DNA from: Nemopilema nomurai
Taxonomy: Eukaryota > Cnidaria > Scyphozoa > Rhizostomeae > Rhizostomatidae
Direction: 5' to 3'
Assembly (NCBI GenBank): GCA_003864495.1
Contig: ML133365.1
Coordinates: 1,619,856-1,683,855 of the forward strand
Length of the DNA stretch: 64,000 bases
Below the pieces are notes generated by a model that worked only from the letters and a program-made list of their open reading frames with translations, was not told the origin of the DNA and searched no databases. A program made the position numbers and the translations under genes. This document shows positions 21,915-34,043 of this stretch, one piece after another (within the stretch, counting starts at the first letter, position 1; each line of letters begins with the position of its first letter).

Positions 21915-22420
21915 ATCTCAAATATAATCTGTGGCCCTGAAAGGATTTGAAAGATGTGACTTCAACCAACTATCATGACCCTTATTTTGCAATGCCTTTT
22001 ATTAGGAATTTAAAAATGTGACTTCAACCAACAATTTTTAACGTTTTGGCAATGCCTCCTGCAAGGATTGAAAAAGCCTGACTTCAGCCAACTATCATGA
22101 CCCTTCTTTTGCAATGCCCCCTGCAAGGATTTAAAAAATGTTACTTCAACCAACAATTTTTACCGTTTTTGGCAATGCACCCTGCAAGGATTGAAAAATG
22201 TGACTTCAGCCAAGTAACATGACTCTTATTTTGCAATGCCCCCTGCAAGGATTTAAAAAATGTGACTTCAACCAACAATTTTTACCGTTTTTGGCAATGC
22301 CCCCTGCAAGGATTGAAAAATGTGACTTCAGCCAACGATCATGACTCTTATTTTGCAATGCAAGGATCAAATGTGCCTTCAACCAACCATTTTTACCGTT
22401 TTTGGCAATGGGGCTTTAAA
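21915..22420. repeat. 122-bp tandem repeat (about 4 copies)
   Basis: CCTGCAAGGATTGAAAAA recurs at 22058, 22181 and 22303 (spacing 123 and 122), each followed by GACTTCAGCCAA and then ATGACYCTTYTTTTGCAATGC. Half-units alternate GATTGAAAAA...TTCAGCC with GATTTAAAAA...TTCAACC. It ends about 70 bases before the start codon of the integrase gene at 22491, so it could act as its promoter-proximal DNA. Confidence 0.85.
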
Positions 22421-22889
22421 ATTTTCACGTACACCTAGACGTCATATTCGAAATTCTTCTCTCTTCGATTGAGTTAAGAAAAATTGTACAATGGAGGAAA
22501 AGGGGCATTTGGTATCAAGTAACGACGACATGAAGGAATCAGTAGATAAAGATGAAATCATTGGGGATCAAGGTGAAGATGACCAAGATTTAGTAAGAAT
22601 TGAGAAAGATTTCGAAATCATGCGCGCAATTGTAAAATACCACGATGGTGTAGCAAGGGGTACACGCAACTCGGAACTATATCTTCAAGGTTATACCAAA
22701 GAACAAAAACGAGCCCTTCGTCAATATGCCAAAAAGTACGAACTTGAAGGTATGTGCTTGTATGTTATAATAGCCACGTGACATTTTTTTCTCCTTTGAA
22801 CTAGCGAGCTAAAATGCAAACTCGCCGATGAACATAAAATTGGGCTACAACAAAAAAATCAAATTTCAAATGCCTTTGCGAGGAGACCA

Positions 22890-25800
22890 TTAAGGTGGAT
22901 GATACCCAAAAAATTTTGTCAAAATTTTGTTTTTGCTGTCAAAGAGGCCTTTCAACATCGATCTTTAAGATGGTGTAATTAGAAAATGATATAGCTATTA
23001 AAAACGTTAGTAAAACTGGCCCTTTTTTGGGGCACCAAATTTATTTTTTCCTTAGCAACGGTTTCCATGCAAAAGAAACACATCAAGTTGCCCCAAAGAC
23101 CCGCAAATTTGATATCCAGTGGCCATATTTTCGTGACAATCTATGTGAAGTACTTTGTTGGCTAGGAACTTGGCGTGTTTGAGGCAATCTTCGGTTTAGC
23201 TTTTGTTTCAACTGTAAATTCAACTGTTCACAGAGAAGAAACCGAATCATTCGCGTAACAAAATAACCAAATTACAATGCCAAAGCAAGCAGCAACACAT
23301 CGAAAGAAAAGAAAGAGGATGTTTTATGGCATTCAAAAACAGGAGCTGCCTAGAACTGAAAGTAGGCCGGAAGACAACCAGCAATCGAGCTCGTTGGGAC
23401 AAGGCCTATCAACTGCCATATCTCCTGGTAAACCAAACAGATCCTCTGAAAAGATATCATCAAACTGTCCAGTTTTGGAAAAGATAGATAGCCAGATTAT
23501 GACAAGAAAAAGGGCACTTGATTTGGGACAAGAAACACCAACTGGGGAAGTACTTGCTTATGGTTACAAGATAATTGACACTGATTGTCTTCGGCAATTT
23601 ATCAACAACACTGTTATTTGTGCAAAGTGTAGAAGTTCTGAGGGTAAATTAGAGATTTATCAAGATAACAGCAAAAGGAATGGTTTACATGAGTGTCTCC
23701 TATTGAGATGTGAATTTTGCAAGAATGAGACTAAGTTTCATACAAGCAAGAAAATTGAAAATAAGAAAGGGGATTGTGAAGTGAATGTACGGCTTACACA
23801 AGGTGGTATCTTGACAGGAAATGGCCAGCAGAGTTTGAATAAATTATGTACTGCTTTGAATTTACCCCGAGCCAGTTGCCACTAAGTCATATCAAGCCAT
23901 AATGAAAAAATTGAGCTATCAGCTAACGAAGAATGTGAAATTGCATTCACAAAGTCTGCAGAAAGATTGAAAAAAAACTAATCCAAGAGGATCCATCCTG
24001 CAAAGACATGAATGCCACTACAGATATATTTTCTGTGGCAATCTCAATTGATGGAACTTGGCAAAAGCGTGGATACTCATCCCTTCTTGGTGTTGTTTTT
24101 GTTATATCAATAGAAACTGGTGAGGTGCTGGATTTTGAAGTGCGCAGTAAGGTGTGTTTTGAATGTAGGTCACGTAGCTTGTGGGACAAAAATTCACAAA
24201 GATATAAGACATGGTTTCAAAGCCATAGTGACTCATGCTCTGTCAACCACCACCAGTCATCAGAAGCTATGGAAAAAGAAGCTGCCACTTTGATGTTCAT
24301 GAGGTCTATTGAAAAACATAACCTGAAGTACACAACCTATGTAGGTGATGGTGACTCATCATCCTATGGAGTTGTGTCAGAAGCACTATCAAAAGAATAT
24401 GGTTCATCGTATTTGGTTTGTAAAGAGGATTGTGTTGGCCATATCCAGAAGCGGATGGGAACAAATCTTCGACGCCTCAAACTTAGAGCAAAAGGAAAGA
24501 CACTTGCTGATGGTGGAACCATTGGTGGAAGAAAAAGATTAACAGACTCTGTAATTGACTCATTTCAGAATTACTTTGGCTATGCCATACGAAATAATTC
24601 AAACAATTTGACAGCCATGTATAATGCAGTTTGGGCTATATATTTTCACTGCATTGCTGGTGAGAATGAAAGTTTTTCAGAACAACATAGGCTTTGTCCT
24701 GATGGAGAAAATTCTTGGTGCCGGTATAAACAAGATCTTGCCTGTAAGACAAATACTTACTCAGCTGAGAAATGCCTGCCTCCAGTTTTTAGAGAAGAAC
24801 TTAAAATGTTGTTTGAAAGACTTAGTGACAAGAATCTTCTGCAGAGATGTCTGAAAGGGTACACTCAGAACCAGAATGAATCCATCAACAACACCCTTTG
24901 GGCGAAATGTCCAAAACGTGTTTTTGTTGGATATCATAAGCTTCAAACAGCCACCGCAATCACAGTGCTCATTTGGAATAGAGGTGCAGCAAGTATGGGG
25001 TCTGTGTTAGAGAGACTAGGAGTTGAGGACCTTGGCATTAATACAATGACAGGATACAGATTGGAAAATTCATCTAGAATTAATAATGCAAAAAAAAATG
25101 CCAAAGCAATATAGAAGAAGGAGACAGCTCCGCCATGAAAGGAAGACAAAAAATGTTGTTGGAAAACACTATTGTCAGGAGCTTTTGGGACATCAAAGAA
25201 ACCTGAAGCTACTCCTACTTCTAGAAGAAAGAACAACTGTAGTGATGAGAGCAAGGAACTGGAGGTAGCATTTGTAAATGAAAACGACATAGAAGTACAT
25301 TGTGCGAAGAAACCATTTTTGTCCGTTTAATACTGGCAGTTTAAAATTTTACTTTTTGTGTAGTTAAGCAATGTTATTTTATCCAAAGAGAGCTGAAAAG
25401 GTAATCCTATTAGTTTCTATTTCTTGGAAATTTGTTTCTTTTATCTATTATAAGCAGGATTGCCATGTAAATTGGTCTAACAGCTTTGAGAAATAACGTT
25501 CAATGCAAGTAGTCTATGCTTATATGCTTCAAAAACTTTGATTGGCCGATTTGAAAAACAGACTATTTTATCTTATAGAAAAGATATCTAAAGAACTGTT
25601 GGACATATTTCATTGAAATTTGCAGTGAAGGCTCATCTTGTTAAGAGGATCAAAATAAATTGATGATTTTTTGAAATTTCAAATTTACAATGAGCAATTA
25701 TACAATACAGGTTTTTTAGAGTTTCCATGGCAACAGTTGCCATGACAAAAATTCTGTCAATTCATTCTATAGCTCTTCCATGTCCTGTCACTTTTGGACA

Positions 25801-26048
25801 TATTTGGCTTTAAAATACCTTGATACATAATCATAATCTTATCTACAAGTTTATATTTGATGTTTGTTGCTATGGCAACATCTACCATCTTAGCTATGAT
25901 TTTTCGAAAAAAAATGAAAAAATGAAAGTTACATCAATAATCTGCTTTCATGTAATAGAAGAGGTCTGTAAGAGGTACCAAACTGTTTCAAAACAGGTTT
26001 TTGCATAGGAAGTGATTAAGGATAAAAATTGGGTATCATGCACCTTAA
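22890..26048. mobile_element. Mutator-like (PF20700-type) DNA transposon with TIRs, inside intron 1 of the Ginger-like gene
   Basis: Left end 22890-22909 (TTAAGGTGGATGATACCCAA) and right end 26029-26048 (reverse complement TTAAGGTGCATGATACCCAA) match at 19 of 20 positions. They enclose one transposase gene. If the outermost TTAA on each side is a target-site duplication, the element proper is 22894-26044 with a 16-bp TIR. TTAA duplication is typical of Kolobok and piggyBac, whereas Mutator elements make 8-11 bp duplications, so the class is open. It interrupts the intron between two exons that join perfectly in phase (22749 and 27412). Confidence 0.75.
23277..25329 (+). pseudogene. Mutator-like transposase (PF20700-type domain)
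   Basis: N-terminal basic segment (HRKKRKRM) after the ATG at 23277, a Cys-rich module (VICAKCRSS...LRCEFCKNETKF, about 23620-23740), then the catalytic part from 24008. This has SIDGTWQKRGYSSLLGVV with the first acidic site, CFECRS, then YVGDGDSSSYG with the second, CKEDCVGHIQKRMG, and the late NQNESINNTLWAKCPK with Glu. The C-terminus is basic (NAKKNAKAI, RRRRQ) and degenerate to about 25329. Three small frame breaks lie between 23870 and 24000 (at CCCC and A runs) and one near 25112; the central 368 codons are open. It is the only gene inside the TIR-bounded element 22890-26048. A complete catalytic set and open core suggest recent activity. No link to host function is visible. Confidence 0.8.
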
Positions 26049-27290
26049 GTCTTCACTTATCTAATCTTATCTTCATTAATCTTCCCTTCGTTTGGCTTTG
26101 AGTACACCCTTTTTTTGATAACAACCAGTAAATTTAAGTCCAGGTTGTCTGTTCTTTGCCGCCAAATTTGAATATTCATCGAAAAAAAATTTTCGTTTAT
26201 GTGATAAAACTTTGTTTAAAATTGTATTTTACAGTAGCTCAGCCTCAGCTTGTTTTTAATTTTTGACCAATTTTTAGGCTCGTGTTCTTATAAAAAAGGA
26301 TTTGTGTAGATGGTTAGACTTTATCTCCTGTTTTACTTCAGTTTTAATGTCGTTATGTTATGTTCGAATGTGTGAAAAAAAATTAAAAAAGTTTGCTACA
26401 TTTTCGTTGTGAAACCTCAGTTTTCGCCCATCTTATGAAATTTCCTATCTACGTCACTGGCTGATATCTGATCAGAGGCGACGGATGATTCGCAAACTTA
26501 AGTTAGAAATAAGGTACAACTAGTTAATTTAAACAATGAAGTAGAATTAAAATGGGCACATGGACGCCTTTTTTCAATGCAATGCCCATGCAACAAAAAA
26601 GAATAGAGACACTGTTTGTATATTTGAGTATCTTAGGAAGTATCTTTAACTTTAAAGAGAGGGGCACGACACTTTGAGGACACTTTTTATACTAAAAAGA
26701 CACTTGATGCCGCGAAATAAAGTTAATTTTAAAAACTGGGATCATCATTGCCGTCGAAAACAGGTGGCTGGGGGTGCTGGGGGGTGCTGGGGGGTGCTGG
26801 GGGGCTGGATCCCCCAACTGTAGTATATTTCCTTTAGAACAATGTACTGAATGGGAAGCAACACAATAAGCAGCCAACCCCGTCAATGTGAATTTCGTTC
26901 CGATGGCAATGATCATTCAAAAAATGCTTGGCCTGGTAGAGCATTGAGTCTGCCCAAACTCGTTGTTTTAGGAAAAAATTAGACTGAAAGGGCACTTTCA
27001 GAAAAGGAAACTTTTTGTTTACTGTAAATATTTGGGGGGGGGGGCAAGTGCTCACTGCTCCCGGTTCCTATGTTTATGCAGCTGCGGAAAAATAATTAGG
27101 TGATGCTTGTAGCAAACCCTCAAGTTCTAGGAGCAAATGAAATCATTGAAGTTTCCTACTCGAGTTTACGTTTTTGATATTGATTTATAGCTGTTCTTTA
27201 TAAATGAGGGCCATGTTACAAAGATATCTACTTTTTGAAAAAGTGTCAAAATAAATTATGCTTTAAGAAATTAGTAATGGCAAATTGTGA
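26049..27290. other. Rest of intron 1, with G-rich repeats
   Basis: No gene. It contains the tandem GGGGTGCTGG motif (26769-26805), repeated four times, and the inverted G/C-tract repeat described separately. This is intron sequence between E1 and E2 of the Ginger-like gene. Confidence 0.5.
26998..27072. repeat. G/C-tract interspersed repeat (inverted, partial)
   Basis: In reverse complement: ATAGGAACCGGGAGC, then GCACTTG, a poly-C run of about 12, AAATATTTACAGTAAACAA and later AAAGTGCCCTTT, matching 9968-10060 in order and spacing. Confidence 0.6.
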
Positions 27291-27411
27291 ATGGTGATAA
27301 ACAGTGAAGCACTACGCATAAAGTTTCAAATGTTGCAACATAAGATTAAAGTCATTAATGTGATTTCACCAATTTTTATGTCACCGTTTTTCTCTTCATT
27401 CTTTCATCTAG

Positions 27412-29853
27412 GCAATGATTTATATTTTCGAAAATCATGCAACGCAAAGTCGCGGAGTCATTCGGCACGGCTAAAAGCAGTGCTATCGCTCGATGAAGCG
27501 AGCGAAGGAAATATTTAAACAATTTCACAACAGTGTCATTGGCGGTCACATTGGCTTTAACAACACGGAGGACCAGATTTGCGGTAGATACAAATGGAGA
27601 GGGATGACAGCCCACTTGAAATTCTTTGTAAGTAATTATATACTATTCTACTTGAGCTTATTGTGAACATGTCAGTACACTTTCGGACTCATATTTTACA
27701 ATTTTTCAATTTAATTTGGTTTACAAAAATGATACTTATTTTCAAGTTCAGAAAGACTCTTTTGCAAGCGCATTTATACATTCCTGTATTTGAATTATTT
27801 TTGTCACCCGTGCGTTGGCGTTTCTAGGCGAAATTTTTTACAAAAAGTGTAGAATGTAACGTTACTTAAAACTTAGCAAATTAGATAATGTCCGTTGTAT
27901 AGAGGTTTCTTCAGGTGCGATTGCCATTTGAGACCAAAGATGGAAGGTTCCACTGAAGCAATGTTGTGCCTAGCTAATCTATGTGCTACCAATAACACCG
28001 TCAGAAATTTGTCTTTAGATACTTCCGTAGCACAGTGCTCAATACGTTAGCACAAAGAGCGTGATATACCATAGAGTTAAAGAAAATAAGACTATATATA
28101 TATATATATACATATATAAATGTATTATAAAATTTCTTTTTAGCGTTCTTTATGTCAAAAATGCTACCGAAGTGGACCACCACTAAAGAATGTGGATGTA
28201 GATCTAGACTGCATCAAGGTACTGACAAAGTTTTTTGATCAAATTGATTTTGAATTGCAACAGCTTCTCAAATTGCAAAATAATTATAAGTCTACTCAAG
28301 TAGTTAAGTTTGTTACTTTTGATAGCTATAGAAGTTTGACATTTACAATATTTGATTACAAAATCAGTTTAAAAACCTTCTTCGCCAGTATTGAAATTGA
28401 AGAATACGGGAACTCGCCAAGAACAAACATTAACGAGCCAAGATAAATTGAAGATAGCTAATATTTCGCCCCGGCAGACTATGGGGTTCATCTTACAAGC
28501 TTCTTAATTGTGTATGATATACAATTTCAGGTAGAAAAGCCATGGGAGATGCTCGGGATCGACCTTATGGGTGCTTACAAAAAAACAAAGAATGGAAACA
28601 GCTACATGTACGGACTATTTCACCAAGTGGGCTGAGGCCTTTCCCATACCCGAAAAAACTGTAAGAGAGGTAGCACTTTGCTTAGTGAAGATATTTTGTC
28701 GCCATGGGTCACCAATGCGAATTTTGCCTGTTCAAGGAAGAGAATTCGCCAATGAAGTAGGTGATGCTTTATTTTTGCATTGGTGTTTGTATTATGATAT
28801 GCAAATATTTTGAAAATTTATGTATTTAGTGTAAACTACAAAGGTATGATGATTATAATGACAACACAAGAATCTAATAAATAGTTATCATATAACTTGA
28901 TGTCTATATAAACATGCTTGTTAATACACAAAGTGAATGGAGAATGGACTGATATAGACTGGACCTAAAAGACATATACTGTTTCTCGAGGTCATCAGAA
29001 GACATCGCGCGTTCATAAGCTCATACCCTATTGGGTGGATTATATGTTCGTAAAATAAAAAATTAAAAAAAGCATTATCTAGCCCTTGTGATCTACCAAA
29101 TATCTTAAATAGAGACTTTGATCGAGGTGCAATGTTGTATTAAACACAATATATTTTATCATAGCTCAATAGAGAGTTCTTTACCATTCTTGGGGTGCAG
29201 CATAAAATGACCGCGGCATATCATCTTCTAACAAATGGTTTGGATGAGCGAACCAATCAAAACATTAAAAGGTACAGATGATGCTACTTGTCGGTTTTTT
29301 AGTCATTTAATGCTTGAAACATTGGCGACCAAATGCGCTGGAGCGCTTTTAAAGTCCAAGGTGGGCAGTGACGTTATCCAAAAGGGTCACGTTTGTTTGT
29401 GGCTACATTCGTGACTAAGACGATAATTATGTTTTATTGTGATTTATGCTGCTGATTTGAATCAATGAGGTATTGAACCTGTTGCTCAGCAAAATTCCTT
29501 GCTATATTCGAAAAATAAACATCAAATTCATCTTTGCAAAACATTCGTTGTAATCTAAACATTTTGCTATTATAATATAAAGTCTTCAAAAGGTATCAAT
29601 AAACCCTTGATGAAAAAAAATCTTTCTTTTATCTATACTATTACCAAGCAGTTATATCATAACATTTTTGCAGGCGTCTTGAAAAGCTTCTTTCAGAGGA
29701 AGAAAGCATAGACCATTGGGACGAACTGATTGACCCAATATTATTTTCAATCAGAACCACAAAAAGCATGACGACCAAATTCCCTCCATTCCAAATGCTT
29801 TATGGACGCGAAGGCCAGTTGAGGTGGATGACGGAGAACAAGACATTTCCGAG
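27412..29853 (+). pseudogene. Integrase zinc finger and catalytic core of the Ginger-like gene (exons 2-6)
   Basis: The HHCC finger is split across exons 2 and 3 (GGHIGFNN and LCQKC). Exon 4 (28531 on) starts with the first catalytic Asp in EMLGIDLMGAY. A frame change near 28605 precedes CTDYFTKWAEAFPIPEK. The strand that should carry the second Asp reads ILPVQGREF, with GTT (Val) where family members have Asp. Exon 5 supplies TNGLDERTNQN, whose Glu is the third catalytic residue. Exon 6 adds WDELIDPILFSIRTT and FPPFQMLYGRE, then shifts frame (PVEVDDGEQDI in the next frame). Splice phases fit at every junction except the exon 4-5 donor, where 28757 or 28761 are both possible. As read, this integrase would be inactive. 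Confidence 0.75.
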
Positions 29854-32635
29854 GTAATGAATGCGGAAATGTCATTCTTATTTCTTAGTAGTTAACAACA
29901 GCAGAAGAGGTCATCTTTCACTTTTGAGATTGAATCAGTTGTTAAATGAAACAGAATAGGAGATTTCATTAGAATATCAACAGGGTTCGAATAAATAGAT
30001 AAATTCCTTCATTTTTCGCTATTTCTATTTCAATTGGTTTCAATTGGTAAGATATTTTTTGGTAAGACAGATTTAGTAATTAAATAAGTTCTTGTTCTGA
30101 AGATTTTACATAAAAGCGTTCTTACATAGGTCCTACGTCCTCTATTTTAACGTCAAGGAGTCCTACCATGGTGTCAAAATAAGGCTAATTGTGTTTAAAA
30201 TGAAAGCTGAAAACCTCAAATTACTATACTTTAAAATGAAAATCAGACTTCCTGTTGAAGAGATGGTTTCAGATTTTGTAAAAAAGCTGATCGCAAAACA
30301 AGCTGAAACGAGTGCTAAAGCTAAAGAGAACACAAAAGGAGCAAAAGAAAAACTACTGCGCCCGAAAACTAGCTGCTGGGAAACAGGAGATAAGATTCTC
30401 TTTTGGACAGAAGGTTCTCCTGTTCAATGCTAGAAAATCAACGCGTAAGGGGGACAAACTTGCACAAAATTGGTCAGGGCCCTACACAATAACAGAGATG
30501 GTAGGAAAAAAGCACCCGTATCTTGATGGAAAGAAAATTAAAAGAAATATCAAACACCTGAAGCCTTGGTAAATTGATAAAGTTAAGTCGGACAAGGGAA
30601 TGGAAGAACCAGAAGATGAGCGAAAGAAAGAAGTCTTCACTGACATGACCGGATATTCCGGGGAGGAGATTGCTCAATTGCCAGTGCCAGAGCGCTCAGT
30701 ATATGATTCAGAAGATTTCCCTCCTCCTAAAAAAAGAAAAACTGAAGCTAATTTGGAAAAGATTGAGCTGCGAGTCATGGAAGGAGGACAAGAAGATGAA
30801 AGCACTGTTGTTGACAGTATCGGTAGCAGCAACAATGATACTAGCGGCGAAGAAGTATGGTCATCCTGCAGCTGGAAGGATTTATTAAAGACAGTCGCAA
30901 AGAAGAAAGATGACGTTCAGCGAGATAGCAGCAAAAAAACTTCAAATGCACATACACCAGATCAAATTAACGGGGATGAATTTGCTGCTGACTTGCAACA
31001 AAGTCAAGCCAAGAAAGTTTACGAGGTCAGGGAGTCATCTTCGTTTGTAACAACAAGGAACCATGTTGTTATACTTGAAGACAAAACGGATAATGCCATC
31101 CCTTCATCTCCACCTTCCAGGCCAATTCCATCGGTTCAAGACAGTAAGTACATGTGAAAAACTATAAAAATCTCTATTAGGTAAAACTCAGTAATGCGTT
31201 GAGGAAATATAAATGTTAGTGCCATTCCGTCATACGTCTTCCATGACGTATACGTCAACCTTATTAGATTTCTTAAAGAATGCTATATAAGTTTTCATAT
31301 TATATTGTTGGGAAAGATGATGATTTCATATTAATTTTTTTAGTTGTGGATTCTATTTGGGAAACAGGGGGTGTTGGATATTACGAATCTGTCATAAACG
31401 GAGTGCTGATATCGGACAAAAGGATAATGGAACTGAACGGGGAAACGCACCTGTCTGATGAGGTAAACAAGTACAATCTACTATAGCTGCAATTCCATTA
31501 TTTGCAAAACTTTTACAAATATTCTTTTTATAAAAAGCCTTTTAAATTGTTACTCGGATTTTAAAAGGCCTAATTCGTAAATAAATCCCTTTGTTTATAT
31601 TTCAACAGGTTATAGATGCATACTTGGCCATTCTTTCGAGAAAGTATACTAATAGAAATGTAAGTTGTTGCCTATTTATTTTGGCATGAGTTATACTTTC
31701 ATCTTCATAGATCGAGATATGTAGAAGAGCTTTGTGTGCACCAACTTCTAGAACTCATCTGCAATTCAGCCAAGCCAGCAGTATTTTGTTTATAAACATG
31801 TCTCATGTAGACGCTGTTTACAAAAGACATTCTAAGATAGTCAATATGGTAATACAGTCATGAATTTTCCATATTGTTTTGTAAAACTGGGTCGCGAATA
31901 AGATTACATACTTTTTCCAAACAGAAAAAGATTCTAGTAATCGGATCACCAATCATGTCAGAGATCTGCAATGGCTTGTGCTACAAGCAAAAACTGACCA
32001 AGGTTTGTGCTACGTATCCATAATTGTTATTAAATGTCTGATAAATTAATTCTGTACAGAAACAAACAAAGTAGCTACATTTCAGGGATTGGAGCAAAGC
32101 CACTTTAATCTTGAATCGTCACGAACTAAAATTTACATTAAACAAAGTGCTTATTATCAAATTATTCTTTCCTACGCATTTGTTCGCATTTTTATAAGGA
32201 TAAAAGTCATGTTCTATCAAAATACTTCTTGTTATTATTATTGTTGTAGCTTTGCTGTTTCTTCAAGTTCGATACAATCTCTTGCTGAAGTTTAGCTCAT
32301 GACCTTGGTCAATTTTTATTATTATTATTCATTACTATTATTATTTAATATCTACAATTATAATCATTACAGCACATAGTCTCCAGCTGCAAACATTATC
32401 TTTACCAGGGTAGGTATAAATAGGGACATGATTATGTACTTCTTTTTTGGGCTAGAACTCATTCAACACGACGAAACAGCTCACGTTACGCCGACCTACC
32501 GTCATTTCTAACAACTTTTTTTATTACATTCAGATTGGAATGACCTCTATTGTGTAGGGGTAACAAACTAAGTATATGGTCAGATACAGTTTATGTAGTT
32601 TAAATATAACCTTTTTACATGAAATATTAATCTAG

Positions 32636-33584
32636 GTTTTGATACAAATGTAATGAAACAGATATCGTTGCTTCAATCGCAGATTGTAATTGAAGAGTAC
32701 GAGATTGTATTCGGAGGATACAACATCGGAGGATGTCACTGGACACTATTGGTAAGAAAATATCTATGTAGAAAGCGGCAATGAAACTTTCTGCTGCAAT
32801 ACAATTTTATTTGATGATTTGATGACGCAAGGGTTCCGCAAGAGAGTAAAGCAAATAATGAAGTTTTCTCCAATCGTAAATTTTATATTTGATGACGGTC
32901 ACTAAAAAACGACTCTTCTGAAATATAAAAGTTGACTTCAAATAAAATCTAAATGAATCTTCATACAGTATGATGGAGCACCTACAATCGTTCCTAATTG
33001 ATATTTCTCATTGACACAAACACTGCTCGTACAACTCTGCTATATACTCTTCATTGCGGTTCAGGTCCTCGAACCAAAGGATGGCAGAATAATGTTCTTG
33101 AATTCTCTTGGTGAATTGCAGAAGCAGAAAGATGCAGTCACAAAAAAGTGTAGGCAAGTTCTATTCTTCGAATTTGCTAGCTTTTCTTCGAAAAAGATCC
33201 AACACTGAATAAAAGGCATGTTAACACGCCACAGGGATAACTTTAAATTCATTTACCTTATATATGAAAAACCATGCTTATTCCATTTGAAAAATTGTCT
33301 TTATTAGTTTTGTAGAAGAGTTAATCATAATGCTCGCCATGATTAGTCGCTATAAGGGCTTTCCAAAGTTTTATCAAGAAGCGCACATTCTCGTTGCAAA
33401 AAAAGAAACTATTTTTATTCTCTGGGTCTATAGAGTCATCTAACTTGTTTTGCAGAACATTCTGGAGGAACAGAGTTCTTAATCTAAATGTTAAAGATAT
33501 TCGATGGGAGTACGTTGCCTCAAAGCACTCGAAACAGGAAGATGGATGCAACTGTGGCATTTTCATATCGAAGGTACTGAAACA
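32636..33584 (+). pseudogene. Ulp1/C48-type cysteine protease domain (C-terminal end of the Ginger-like gene)
   Basis: Exon 32636-32751 encodes FGGYNIGGCHWTLL with the catalytic His. Exon 33065-about 33153 encodes IMFLNSLGELQKQK, where the residue at the usual catalytic Asp position is Asn, which may be a family trait (NPLGE-like variants exist in transposon-linked members as I recall). Exon about 33454-33579 encodes IRWEYVASKHSKQEDGCNCGIF, with the conserved Gln-Asp-Gly-x-x-Cys oxyanion/nucleophile motif. The exon 33065 donor appears to be GC (TGTAG|GCAAGT). The domain would cleave ubiquitin-like modifiers; its role in the transposon is unknown. Reading frames are open within each exon, unlike the upstream integrase. 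Confidence 0.7.
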
Positions 33585-33971
33585 CACAAGTTTATTGCAG
33601 CTTAACAAGCACAAGCTTAGAATTTATATATAGAAAACAAATACCAGATGTCTTTTCGGCATAAAATTCTATACTAGTTTAAGTTACTAGCTAATTAAAA
33701 AAATATATTTAGGGGAATAGAAGATGTATGTAAAAAGGAAGATAAGCTTGGCTGTTTGCCAGAACCTGTCAGTCTTGCAATGAGTAGCAATATGATTTAA
33801 AGTTATTATGAATCGAAAATTTTCCCGTTCTTTCTAGACCAATTCGATATCGCTGATTCCGAAAATGCAACTAAAAATTGCATTGGGCAAATAATATATT
33901 GGTTTTAACCATTTTAATTTAGCGCCTACGGTTCCAAAATTTGTACACGGGATCTGGAACGAGTGTATTTT

Positions 33972-33996
33972 TGTGACGTAAAGTGTTTGACACATT
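33972..33996 (+). repeat. Left 25-bp inverted repeat
   Basis: Perfect reverse complement of 40505-40529; contains the CRE-like TGACGTAA. Confidence 0.8.
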
Positions 33997-34043
33997 TTTT
34001 CCAGATGCGTGCGGCCTAAGTGGAATACAGTGTGTTTGTGACA

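Larger units (their letters stand above)
22491..33584 (+). pseudogene. Ginger-like integrase gene with C-terminal Ulp1-type protease (multi-exon)
   Basis: Phase-consistent exons can be chained. E1 22491-22749 (acidic N-terminus, QKRALRQYAKKYELE) splices in phase to E2 27412-27627 (LYFRKSCNAKSRS, then H2C2 zinc finger FHNSVIGGHIGFNN). E3 28144-28218 (LCQKC) completes HHCC. E4 28531-about 28756 and E5 29165-29271 hold the integrase core, E6 29674-29853 its end (FQMLYGRE). A long exon to 31143 carries the GPY/F module (NWSGPYTI) and an acidic hinge with PPKKRKTE, an NLS-like block. Small exons at 31344-31462, 31609-31659 and 31925-32001 lead to a C48/Ulp1-like protease (32636-33584). Ginger DNA transposons are known for Gypsy-like integrases with accessory domains. 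Lesions: shifts near 27500, 28605, 29815 and 30400, an in-frame TAA at 30570, and Val in place of the second catalytic Asp. Intron 1 contains an unrelated transposon. Confidence 0.75.
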
